Assembly (NCBI GenBank): GCA_031316115.1
Contig: JALDRC010000006.1
Span: 1-64,000, forward strand
Direction: 5' to 3'
Length of the DNA: 64,000 nucleotides
Source of the DNA: Nitrososphaeraceae archaeon
GTDB taxonomy: Archaea > Thermoproteota > Nitrososphaeria > Nitrososphaerales > Nitrososphaeraceae
The notes under the pieces were generated by a model. That model saw only the letters and a list, made by a program, of their open reading frames with translations. It did not search any database and was not told the origin of the DNA. Positions 37,251-46,211 of the stretch are shown one piece after another (the stretch's first letter is position 1; the number at the start of each line of letters is the position of its first letter). Position numbers and translations under genes: made by a program.

Positions 37251-38183
37251 TCATGGTAATGTCCCCTTAGCTATAATTCGTGTACTCTGACTATCTGGTT
37301 TTAAAATAATAAACTTTTGGTTACTATAATAAACAATTGGTTTTTCCAGGATTAACTTTACCTTGGAATCTTGAATCAAAATTCTTAAAGGTTTGATTTG
37401 TAAACCCACTGATATCAAAAAGTTTTGATTTTCTGTTATTTCTTTTTTATAATATTTTATTTTTGAAAAATTGAAAACTTCCAGTTCAAGGGAGGATACT
37501 TTTATTTCTTTGCCACTGCATATAATATCACCTCTTTCTAGTTCATCCGGAGCTACTCCTTTCAAAGAAAGACCTACCCTTGTATTACTGAACGCTATGT
37601 TTGCTGGATCATCATGAATTTGAATCGATTTTACTAATATTTCTCTGTTTAAAGGTAATAACTTCAGTTTATCATAGACATTTATTTTACCTTGCCTAAT
37701 AACCCCTAGTATCACTGTTCCAACCCCTTTAACATCAAAACTATGATCGATAGGAATAATAAGGTCCCCATCTTTTTGCTGACTTGTGAGTTTATCTATT
37801 TCAATTTTTAGCGAATCAATATTATCAATAAATTTAAAGTTAGCTACAGACGTATCTTTTATGATCTGATTAAGTTTTATAGTATCAACTTCATATGAAG
37901 AAAGTATAAATCCAGATGAAATCTCTAGTGAATCTAAAGCAATAACTTGTTCAGCAAAATATTTGTCTAATGATTTAAGATTCAATATTACAAATTCTGT
38001 CATGTTTAGTACTTGAATCAGCGATTGTATTTTATCTGGAAATGAAATAGGCGCTATATAAGTAATGATTTTATCCCGACTCTTCCTATCATAGAGAGAA
38101 ATATCTGAAGTTGTTCCTCGTTTCCCTAGGTTTTCAAGTAGGGTGTAGTCTCCTAATACAGCAATATTTAGATTCTCCAACAT
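37251..38183 (-). CDS. SelB/EF-Tu-like protein without a functional GTPase loop
   Basis: This 310-residue protein has the order of an elongation factor: a short G-like domain (1-135), then two beta-barrels. The second domain is recognisable by IPIDHSFDVKGVGTVILGVI (about 163-182), RQGKINVYDKLKLLP and GVAPDELERGDIIC, close to archaeal SelB. The N-terminus keeps IAVLGD and LGKRGTTSDISLYD, but the P-loop GxxxxGK(S/T) between them is missing, as are NKxD and DxxG. It probably cannot hydrolyse GTP. No selenocysteine genes are seen. It may be a SelB-derived RNA- or tRNA-binding protein. The promoter is divergent from 38252. Confidence 0.75.
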   Translation of the reverse strand: MLENLNIAVLGDYTLLENLGKRGTTSDISLYDRKSRDKIITYIAPISFPDKIQSLIQVLNMTEFVILNLKSLDKYFAEQVIALDSLEISSGFILSSYEVDTIKLNQIIKDTSVANFKFIDNIDSLKIEIDKLTSQQKDGDLIIPIDHSFDVKGVGTVILGVIRQGKINVYDKLKLLPLNREILVKSIQIHDDPANIAFSNTRVGLSLKGVAPDELERGDIICSGKEIKVSSLELEVFNFSKIKYYKKEITENQNFLISVGLQIKPLRILIQDSKVKLILEKPIVYYSNQKFIILKPDSQSTRIIAKGTLP

Positions 38184-38251
38184 TAAAAAACCATGTTTTT
38201 CTTAATAAAACTGTTTATAAGACAAAATAAATAATATAGTGATATTACAAT

Positions 38252-38527
38252 ATGCATAGAAAGCAATTTCATCCACTTTTCCTTCCCTTAATTGCAGCTG
38301 GTATCGTAATTACAACATTTGGAGTATTTTTGATTATTTTAGGTGAAATATTAGGTTCAGATGGAGAAGGATTATCAATAAGTGGCGTAAGGTTAATAGT
38401 TGGAGGAGCTGCTACATTATTTTTAGCTTATTTTGCACAATACTATTCGAAGATTATCCGATCGTTATCTTTGGTAAAATTTTTTATTATGAATTTTAGA
38501 AAGAAAGATGGAGTATTTGGTAGGTAA
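38252..38527 (+). CDS. small two-helix membrane protein
   Basis: This 91-residue protein has two helices (about 12-33, 43-66) separated by a Gly/Ser loop (GSDGEGLS) and a basic tail (RKKDGVFGR). No family recognised. It opens a plus-strand group with the genes at 38597 and 39096, with gaps of 69 and about 80-208 nt. It is 68 nt from the divergent SelB-like gene. Confidence 0.65.
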   Translation: MHRKQFHPLFLPLIAAGIVITTFGVFLIILGEILGSDGEGLSISGVRLIVGGAATLFLAYFAQYYSKIIRSLSLVKFFIMNFRKKDGVFGR

Positions 38528-38596
38528 TACAAGAATAAAGGTTATTCTGACTTTCTTAAAGGTTAAGCTTTTATATTCTAATGAGATAGAACAAAT

Positions 38597-38887
38597 ATGT
38601 CTCAATTAAGTAATGAAAAAAAGATCCATGTAATTGTTCATGGAAATAGACAAATTTTTGAAAAAGTTAAGAGTTTATTGGTAGAGAACAAGGCAAATCC
38701 TGAAAATATAACTATGGCATCTTTGGAAAAGGCAGGACAGATCGGAGAATATGTAGCGATGATTTGGCCTCCTATGAATGCAAAAGAAATCATAGTTAGT
38801 GAAATAGCTGGAACAGAAGCAAAGGGGAAAGGAATGGGAGCTTGGGAATCTATAGATCAGAAAGAATTATTTAGAATCCCGTTATAA
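38597..38887 (+). CDS. conserved hypothetical small soluble protein
   Basis: This 96-residue, cytoplasmic protein reads as a compact alpha/beta fold: strand IHVIVHG, helix EKVKSLLVENK, then AGQIGEYVAMIWPPMNAKEI and a Gly-rich turn (EAKGKGMGAWE). No catalytic signature or known family was recognised. It lies between a small membrane protein and the cyclase. Confidence 0.65.
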   Translation: MSQLSNEKKIHVIVHGNRQIFEKVKSLLVENKANPENITMASLEKAGQIGEYVAMIWPPMNAKEIIVSEIAGTEAKGKGMGAWESIDQKELFRIPL

Positions 38888-39095
38888 CCTATTTGGTTAC
38901 GTTTCTTAGCGACATTACTGCTTTCTATTTGTCGTTACAAGTTCTGATTTAGGAGAGTGAAAACATATATCAATCGAACAAAAACAAACAGTCATTAACT
39001 TATACAAATCTGGAATAGATTTAGAGATTATTGCCCTACAAACAGATCTAGAAATCGATGAAATCAAAAAAATTATAAATTTAGAAGAAAAGAGA

Positions 39096-39911
39096 TTGCA
39101 GGAACAAAATGCAAATCAACCTACAACATTAGCAGAATTTTATCTTGATGCAGTAGTAGATCTTAATGAATTAATAAAAAAAGCTCAGGAAAGAACTTGG
39201 ACTGCGTTACAAGCTAAGGAATTTAACATATCTCCAGATGATTCCAGAAAAATTTTAGGAAAATATCTTGAATCAAAAATAAAATTAGCGATCATCCACG
39301 TAGATTTGGTAGGATTTACTAAACTTTGTATGACATTATCTCCAAACAGATTGGCTGATATTATTAGAGCTTTTACCCAGGAGATGTCAATCTTAATATG
39401 TTCTTATGGAGGATATATTATAAAATTTATTGGAGATGCTGTATTAGGATTTTTTATGGTAAAAGCAGGAGGAGTTGAGGAAGAAAAAATCCCAAGTACG
39501 AATGCTTTGAATTGTGCGTTTGCTATGAAGAACGTTATCAAACATGGAATAAATCCTATTTTAAGTCAATACGATTATCCAGAAATTCATGCAAGAATTT
39601 CTGTAGACGTTGGGGAAAATGTAGTAGTACAATACGGTTGGGAAAAACATAAACTAAATCTAAATAATGAAAATTTTGAGGTTAGAAATCCGATAATTGA
39701 TATTCTAGGATATACAATAAGTATAGCTGTAAAAATGACCTCTTTAGCTAAACCAGACCAAATTGTAATTGGACAAATGATATTCGATATTGTAGATGAA
39801 AACCTTCAAACTAGATTTAATGAACTACCTATAAATTCTGAAGTATGGAATTATATTTCTAGTACAACGGGTAATATTTATAAAATCTATGGGAGTAAAA
39901 TGGACCAATAA
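39096..39911 (+). CDS. class III adenylate/guanylate cyclase-type protein, divergent
   Basis: This 271-residue protein (from TTG 39096) has a class III cyclase domain at about 62-235. Metal-binding aspartates are D70 (IIHVDLVGFTKL) and D114 (KFIGDAVLGFF). The transition-state pair differs from the consensus: in GYTISIAVKM the usual Asn is Ser209 and the usual Arg is Lys213. It may be a weak or altered cyclase. The frame is coding for 43 more codons upstream (SIEQKQTVINLYKSGIDLEI and onward, HTH-like) back to about 38967, but no ATG, GTG or TTG is found there. An AGGAG lies at 38951-38955. An IS fossil was inserted at its stop codon. Confidence 0.8.
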   Translation: MQEQNANQPTTLAEFYLDAVVDLNELIKKAQERTWTALQAKEFNISPDDSRKILGKYLESKIKLAIIHVDLVGFTKLCMTLSPNRLADIIRAFTQEMSILICSYGGYIIKFIGDAVLGFFMVKAGGVEEEKIPSTNALNCAFAMKNVIKHGINPILSQYDYPEIHARISVDVGENVVVQYGWEKHKLNLNNENFEVRNPIIDILGYTISIAVKMTSLAKPDQIVIGQMIFDIVDENLQTRFNELPINSEVWNYISSTTGNIYKIYGSKMDQ

Positions 39912-39913
39912 TT

Positions 39914-40611
39914 GGTCTATGTTAATTTAAGGTCATATTCATCTCCTTAAATTCAAAATTATAATGATTACCCGCTATTGTATCATTATATATAGATAAA
40001 GTCTTGGATCCGATTATAGACATGAAACAAGTTACATTCTGTTAGTCTACACGTATAGTAATCATCAAAACTTTATTTTGTACTTGATATACTTGTTAAT
40101 ACATTCCATCAATTTTTTTTTCTAATTGAGAATTCAAGTAGATATTGTTTTAATCTCAATATAGTGCATACTTTTTAATATCATGCTCCTCTGTGTGTAT
40201 GGATTGTACGTTTTTAGTAATTAAATACAAGAAATCTATTAAAATTTTCTCCAACAACAATGTCCATTTGGAAATATATAAAGCTCTAAACTCTATAGGT
40301 TAGATACATAACCATAAGCAACTATTCTTCCCACAAATCTGGGATCTGTTTCATCTATTTTGAAAGTAGAATAATCTCTTTTTTGTAAATTTGAGATGAA
40401 AAAACCTTTGAATTAGTTTTAAACAGTCACATAATTTCTTTTTCCATCTTTAAATATCGTTAAAGCTTTATCTGTAATACGTAAACTTACTAAAAATATA
40501 GGAAAAGAAATGCATTACTAAATAAAATATTCTATTTCTTTTAAATCTAATTTTTTACATTCAATATATAGGATGTTCTCAGCTATAACTCGTACTACTT
40601 AAATTAAGAGT
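39914..40611 (-). mobile_element. degraded IS6-like element, copy 3
   Basis: The whole length can be aligned to the 721-bp elements but is full of substitutions and small indels. The left end is GGTCTATGTTAATTTAAGGT for GGCTCTGTTAATTTAAGAT. Interior landmarks include ACATGAAACAAGTTACATTC, TAGTAATCATCAAAACTTT and TTTCATCTATTTTGAAAG, and the right end AAATTAAGAG is eroded. It is flanked by CAATAATT (39906-39913) and TAATAATT (40612-40619), a 7-of-8 match to an 8-bp target duplication. No transposase frame survives. Confidence 0.85.
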
Positions 40612-40765
40612 TAATAATTCTATAAAATATTGAAACTATTCAGTACATCTATGTTTCTTAATTCGTCTTGTGTATAAGTATCTTTAAATTGAAATTTAAT
40701 AAATTAATTGGGTTTAAGTAAAAAAATATAATAGGTTGTATGTTTATTACGTAAAGTTATAAGAG

Positions 40766-40780
40766 TATATATTTAAATAT
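40766..40780 (+). promoter_or_regulatory. TATA box before the TTG-started esterase gene
   Basis: TATATATTTAAATAT is centred 29 nt before TTG 40803, a good fit to a leaderless transcript. Confidence 0.45.
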
Positions 40781-40802
40781 AGACGGAAAAAATTTTACTA
40801 AA

Positions 40803-41807
40803 TTGGCAAAGTGTGAAGGGAAAGTAATTGTACATCGCTATGAAAGCTCAATTTTAAAGGAAAATCCGCTCAAGGATCCGTATACAAGGGAGATAATAGT
40901 TTATGTCCCTGCTAACTATTCTCATAGTAGGTCTAAAGGTTATCCGGTCTTAATTGGATTGTCAGGTTTCGCTGGCAATGGTAGATCTTTTTTAAATCAT
41001 GACCCGTTGAGTGAGAACATTGAAGAAAGAATGAATAGGCTAATTTCTGAAGGGAAATCCGGTGAAATGATATTGGTTATTCCAGATTGTTTTACTAAAT
41101 TTGGAGGAAATCAGTATATAAATTCTCAAGCCACAGGACGATATCAAGATTACATAGTAAAAGAAATCGTGCCTTTCATTCAGAGTAATTATAACGTATC
41201 AGATTTTGGATTATGGGGAAAATCATCTGGTGGATACGGTTCGATTTATTTAGCTAGCAGACATCCAGAAATATTCAGAGCTATCGCTTGCCATTCTGGA
41301 GATTGTGCATTTGAATACTGTTACTTGCCTGATTTTCCTGCTGCCTTTAAAGTATTTAATGAAGAAGGTGGAGTAAAGGAATGGTTTGAACAATTTTGGA
41401 AGAAACAGAATAAAAAGGAAAAAAAAGACATTGTTGCTTTAAATATTCTTGCTATGGCTGCACATTATTCGCCTGAGAAAGATTCCGCACTAGGAGTTAA
41501 ATTACCTTTTGAGCCAGAGACAGGAGAATTGATAGAAGATATTTGGAAGAGGTGGAAAACTTTTGATCCTATAAATATGATAGATAAATTCACGAATAAC
41601 CTGAAAAAATTAAAATTATTTTATATTGATTGTGGAAATAAAGACGAATTTAATCTACATATTGGTGCTAGAATAATGCATCAAAAATTGAACAAATTGG
41701 ATATCAAACACCATTATGATGAATTTGAAGGCGGACATTTTAATACCAGTTTTAGATACGACATATCTTTTCCTATGATTTATTCGATATTGTCCAAAGA
41801 TAATTAA
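40803..41807 (+). CDS. esterase of the EsterA/D (PF00756) alpha/beta-hydrolase family
   Basis: This 334-residue alpha/beta hydrolase has nucleophile S141 in G139-K-S-S-G143 (LWGKSSGGYGS) after the strand NVSDFGLW, and an oxyanion region at VLIGLSGFAGNG. The catalytic Asp/Glu is probably in DCGNKDEFN, and the His in FEGGHFNTS. The block EIVPFIQSNYNV is typical of esterase D, enterochelin esterase and mycolyltransferase relatives. It is cytoplasmic and could hydrolyse S-formyl thiols or small esters. Start TTG 40803, supported by the TATA spacing. Confidence 0.88.
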   Translation: MAKCEGKVIVHRYESSILKENPLKDPYTREIIVYVPANYSHSRSKGYPVLIGLSGFAGNGRSFLNHDPLSENIEERMNRLISEGKSGEMILVIPDCFTKFGGNQYINSQATGRYQDYIVKEIVPFIQSNYNVSDFGLWGKSSGGYGSIYLASRHPEIFRAIACHSGDCAFEYCYLPDFPAAFKVFNEEGGVKEWFEQFWKKQNKKEKKDIVALNILAMAAHYSPEKDSALGVKLPFEPETGELIEDIWKRWKTFDPINMIDKFTNNLKKLKLFYIDCGNKDEFNLHIGARIMHQKLNKLDIKHHYDEFEGGHFNTSFRYDISFPMIYSILSKDN

Positions 41808-42003
41808 ATTTTAAAGCTAAATTAAAATAATAATAATTAATACAAATCTAACTTTATTTTAAAAAAACTATAATATTAAAATTTATTTTATTACAGAATA
41901 ATAATCCAAAAAATAACAGGTAACAAAATGACATAATCCTTTTACATAATTCATCTGAATTCAGTTAATATATGACGAATATATAAGAAAGTTTACAAAA
42001 AAA

Positions 42004-42168
42004 ATGAATAGAATTTACTCATTATTAAGTTTAGGATTTCTAGTAATTGGAGTTGGTATTTTGCCAGGATTGTTGTCAGAAATTAATTCAATACTTCAAG
42101 ATGAAGGAAGATCTATTGAATCTCTTAACTGGCAATCTGATTTGAATGAATACAAAGAAGGCGATTAA
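42004..42168 (+). CDS. 54-residue single-helix membrane miniprotein
   Basis: The frame starts at ATG 42004: a short basic start, one hydrophobic helix (YSLLSLGFLVIGVGILPGLL) and an acidic tail of 27 residues. A TATA-like GAATATATAAG lies about 22 nt upstream. No homolog recognised. The helix-plus-tail architecture and promoter spacing favour a real gene. Confidence 0.55.
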   Translation: MNRIYSLLSLGFLVIGVGILPGLLSEINSILQDEGRSIESLNWQSDLNEYKEGD

Positions 42169-42726
42169 AAAAGCTATTCCGATCATTACCATAGTGAAGT
42201 TTACGAAGATAAATACGGGAAAATCTTTTATAAATAATCTACTTCTATTTTATAATTCATATTTTTTATACCTTTGATAATTTTACCTCTAAAAAGTGTT
42301 ACAAGTATTAAAATGAATTTTTTGAATATTCCTATCATTTAACAAGGAAAATCTTGCCTACAGTATATTCAATGGGATCGAATTATTCGTTGGTATGATA
42401 CAATAATTAGAAAGAAATTTCTGTCTTGTATTGAAAATGAGATAATCCTATTTCCACAGAATACAATAAAATAATTTAAATTTTGTAGACACTGTAATAT
42501 CAAATCTATTACTGCAGTAATGGATTCAATATAGGTATCTATTTGAGATGATTGTCATATCAAAGATTTTCCCTACTAGATACAATCTTTTGAATTAATC
42601 ATGATATAATAAACACTTTTATGTTACACAAATTCAAGAGGCATAAAGTGAACTTAAAATTTCGATCTTCTCTGTCCTCAAGTCTAGAAATCCTGCAAAC
42701 TTCCTATTAACTTGTTCTAAAAAATT
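42169..42726. other. intergenic, no gene seen
   Basis: AT-rich, stop-filled on both strands. No repeat or RNA recognised. Confidence 0.4.
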
Positions 42727-43923
42727 TTAATTGATTTTATTTGGATGTGCATCTCTGCTATCTAATACGTACATGATGTCATTCTCAATATCAACATCAT
42801 GGATCAAGAGAAATTCGCCTTTCTCGGGATCTGCCCCTTCAGTTCCAATACTTCTAATGTATTTACCTTCTGGAGTAAATACTTGAACCCTATTATTTTG
42901 AGTATCTACAACATATACATTCCCCTTTGAATCAAAAGTAATTCCGTGTGGTTCATCAAATTGTCCCTCTCCTTTTCCAATGCTTCCCCAACTAGTGATA
43001 AATTTGCCGTCTTTGGAAAATTTTTGCACGTTACCATTATCTTCGTCATCTACATAAATATTATCTTTAGAGTCTATTGCTATTGCGTGAAGATGTCTGA
43101 ACTCTTTATCACCTTCTCCAAATTTTCCCCATGTTTTAATGAAATTCCCTTCAGGGTCGAATTTTTGGATTCTATATGCGTATTTTTCACTAGTATATAT
43201 GTTATTGTCTTTATCAAATGCAACTCCCCAAGATCTGTTAAATTCTCCTTCTCCATCTCCTTTCTTTCCTACACTCATTAAGAGTGTTCCATTGGGAGAG
43301 AACTTGTGTAATTTCCCTTTGCCCCAATCTACTACCCAAACATTGCCTTCTCTATCAATATTTACATCCTCCATTTTATGAGAAAAAAAAGTCGCATTGC
43401 CCCAGGAGAGCAGAAAATTTCCATCAGAATCAAATTTTTGTACATCACTACGCCTTTCATCAGTCACATATACATTTTCATCGGAATCAACTGCTAAGTT
43501 ATGAGCATGTAGGAACTGTCCATCCCCTGTTCCCCTTTCACCCCAACTAGAAATAAGAGTGCCATTTAAATAGTATTTCTGGACATAGTGCTGTTCAACA
43601 TCTTCTTTATCATATTTTCCTACATAAGCTATTGAGGGAGAATAATCTTCATCTACATTGGATTTTGATTTTTTCATAGGTTTTTTTGATTTCGTTGTTG
43701 AATCGTCAGCTGATTCTTTTTCTCCAGATTTATCATCTGATTTTTTCGCCGAGTCTGACTTTGTATCTTCTGAGGATGAATCGTCGAACTCAAAATAATC
43801 ATTCTCGTCAACTTCAAAAACTTGTGAAAAAACATTAGGCAAGTTGTAAAATAAGGAATTATAAGCTAAACTAGTTATTAAAACACAAATAAGAAGAATC
43901 GTAGTAGTACCTAGTATCATCAA
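42727..43923 (-). CDS. membrane-anchored NHL-repeat beta-propeller protein
   Basis: This 398-residue protein has an N-terminal anchor (about 5-28), an acidic/Lys/Ser linker (40-95: EFDDSSSEDTKSDSAKKS and onward) and six NHL blades (about 98-395). Each blade contains WG-x-G-x-G-x-G-x-F, then D-x-x-x-N-x-Y-V-x-D and V-Q-x-F. Such propellers on thaumarchaeal surfaces are thought to bind ligands or partner proteins. No enzymatic residues were recognised. A decayed relative lies at 9055-9530. Confidence 0.92.
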   Translation of the reverse strand: MMILGTTTILLICVLITSLAYNSLFYNLPNVFSQVFEVDENDYFEFDDSSSEDTKSDSAKKSDDKSGEKESADDSTTKSKKPMKKSKSNVDEDYSPSIAYVGKYDKEDVEQHYVQKYYLNGTLISSWGERGTGDGQFLHAHNLAVDSDENVYVTDERRSDVQKFDSDGNFLLSWGNATFFSHKMEDVNIDREGNVWVVDWGKGKLHKFSPNGTLLMSVGKKGDGEGEFNRSWGVAFDKDNNIYTSEKYAYRIQKFDPEGNFIKTWGKFGEGDKEFRHLHAIAIDSKDNIYVDDEDNGNVQKFSKDGKFITSWGSIGKGEGQFDEPHGITFDSKGNVYVVDTQNNRVQVFTPEGKYIRSIGTEGADPEKGEFLLIHDVDIENDIMYVLDSRDAHPNKIN

Positions 43924-44522
43924 ATAAACTCCAATTTACACAAATATTAAGATTATACTAAATTCATCTATAATATGCTTTTATAAGTATTTACCTATCT
44001 TAGTCCTACTTTTATAGATAAACATCCTTAAATGAAAGATCTGTTTCATAGATTAGTATAATAATAACAAAAAATATTCATAAATATTAATAAAAAATAA
44101 AAATAATAATAGACCTTAGTATAAAATGATTTATTTAATATTTTTATTTGTTAATTATGAATTTTTTATCTTTTTGTAGTTAACTTAATTATAGTTATCT
44201 CTTCTTACATTTTAATGCGCCTTAGATATTAAAACTGCGTATAACAATCTATTTTGTATCAAAGTGAGGTGAAGGTAACACAATAATACAAAAAAAAGTT
44301 ATGCTTTTACCATTGTCGTGGTTGACAACATACTATTGAGTGACTAAGATGGATCTATATTTAACGCTTATTATTAAAATAACAAAAAAGTTAAAAACTA
44401 AAAAAAATTAATGAGATAACCTGTATAGTTTATACAATTTAGAATTTCGATATTTCGAATTATAATAGAATATAACTGTTAACAATAACATAACTATAAC
44501 GTTATAAAGAAGAAGCAAGATC
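43924..44522. other. gene-poor region
   Basis: No supported gene or repeat. It leads into the IS fossil. Confidence 0.4.
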
Positions 44523-45200
44523 TGCATAGAGATTGATTTAAGAAAATTATTTTTGATTTCGTAATTGTCATTTTTGATATATTATCATGGACATCTAAAT
44601 ATAGTATTGTATTGAGTGATATAGATGAAATAGTTTAAATTTCTGTTATCTACGGGAATTGCACTCATAAAAAATTACAATTGTATTTTCATTCTACTGA
44701 TTTACCCTTGAATAGTTTTCTGTAAGAGTTATTGCAAATCATGTTTTAATCCTATCAAGTTGTGTCCTTTATCATACTACGGATAGAAGTAAATATATAC
44801 AGAGAGTTTTTAATGCCCTTTTACAGTAGAGGACAATTTCTTTGCAACAAACATGGTTATTGCTTAAATATAAATTCCAACTACAGAACTTTCTAAAAAT
44901 ATGTCCAATAAGTCTTGCTATCCAACTAAATTATTGATGCATCTTTGATTATTGCTAACACTCTTCTTCTGTTGTAAATTCATATTCAAAGTGTTGGTTA
45001 ACTACCATCTCAAATCGTTGCATAACTCCTAATAAAGTCCTTAATTTCTAGTAGTTTGAATCTATTTTTTAATCTTATAGCAAATAAGGATAATAGAAAG
45101 AGTACATTACTATCCATAAATATTTCATTTCCTTTCAAACCATCAAATGATCAGAGATTAGAAATATAGGTCACGGCAAGCTCTTTAGTTGATCTTCAGC
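44523..45200 (-). mobile_element. heavily eroded IS6-like fossil, copy 4
   Basis: Landmarks line up in order with the intact elements: TATTATCATGGACATCTAAA for TAGTATCATTGTACATAGAA (about 44580), GATTTACCCTTGAATAG for GGTTTACTCTTTCCATC (about 44700), GCAAATCATGTTTTAATCC for GCAAATAGTGTTTTAATCC (about 44735), TTTCTTTGCAACAAACATG (about 44840) and GAGTACATTAC (about 45097). Boundaries are approximate. No frame survives. Confidence 0.7.
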
Positions 45201-46211
45201 AAAAATTATTTTTATTGTATTTATAATAATTATTATCATAATTATAAAAATACCAATTAGTTAGCTGATTTACTTTAATTTTCTAAAATATTTAGGATTC
45301 CACATTTTCTAAATCTAGAGACTAAATTAACGTATCTTCCCCGTTAGAAACCTTTACAATTGCACTTTTGTGAATTTTCACTGATCTGAAAATAATGATA
45401 TTGTGACAAGATTTACTTCATGTTACTCTTGTCAGGAATTTAAAAGTCTGACATTTAAATTTAATATAAATATTTATCATTTAAATTCTATTATAAATGC
45501 ATGATCTTATTGGGTATAAGGTTCAATATTTCTGGCATATCGTTCGGCTTTACTGAGAATTATAATCATTAAAAGCTTGAAAGCTTCATAATGTTACAAT
45601 ATATTAGAAAATCCAGGTACCAATTAAGTATTGATTAGAAATAATTAGTCGTGAATTAGAATAATAATCGATTCAAATCTAGTGAATGGTAGTTGTATCC
45701 CCATTAATCGATTGTTACCCTGTTTATGTTAGATTGAAGTCTCAAAATGTCTAATCATTTGTCTAATATATGACTGAAATGCATAATCACTTTCACCAGA
45801 ATGTGTTATTCTATGAATAAACCATTCCACCTTCAAAATATAATAAAGCTTAATAACAATATTATTGGTAAGTGCCTTTATAAGATGTCTATGAATTTTG
45901 ATTATCACATTCTATTTAACTAGATTTTACTATATCCTATAATATATAGGAGCTAAACTATATAGAAGATTTACTATATATGAGATTACTTCTATAGATT
46001 ATTTTTACGTTTTTAAATGGTCGTATTTTTATCTTGTCTAGCTAATGAAAATTCTTCTTTCATAATTTAAATCCCAATAAAAAAGATTTTAGATTCGCAT
46101 ACATTATATGTTTGTCATTGTTAAAAATTCAAAAGGATAGACGGCAGATCTGTTAAGTTATGTAATATACTTCTCATATTTTCCGTGACCTTTGCTAGAA
46201 AGTGAAAAATA
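45201..46211. other. gene-poor region
   Basis: A 59-codon GTG-started minus-strand frame (45729-45908) with protein-like composition (LKVEWFIHRITHSGESDYAF) is present but has no recognised family or promoter, so it is left uncalled. The rest shows nothing. Confidence 0.35.

Noticed and set aside
37093-37290. 65-codon plus-strand frame
   Set aside because: Overlaps the end of the SelB-like gene and has no protein-like pattern.
45729-45908. 59-codon GTG-started minus-strand frame with plausible composition
   Set aside because: No promoter, family or context; left uncalled in the gene-poor region.
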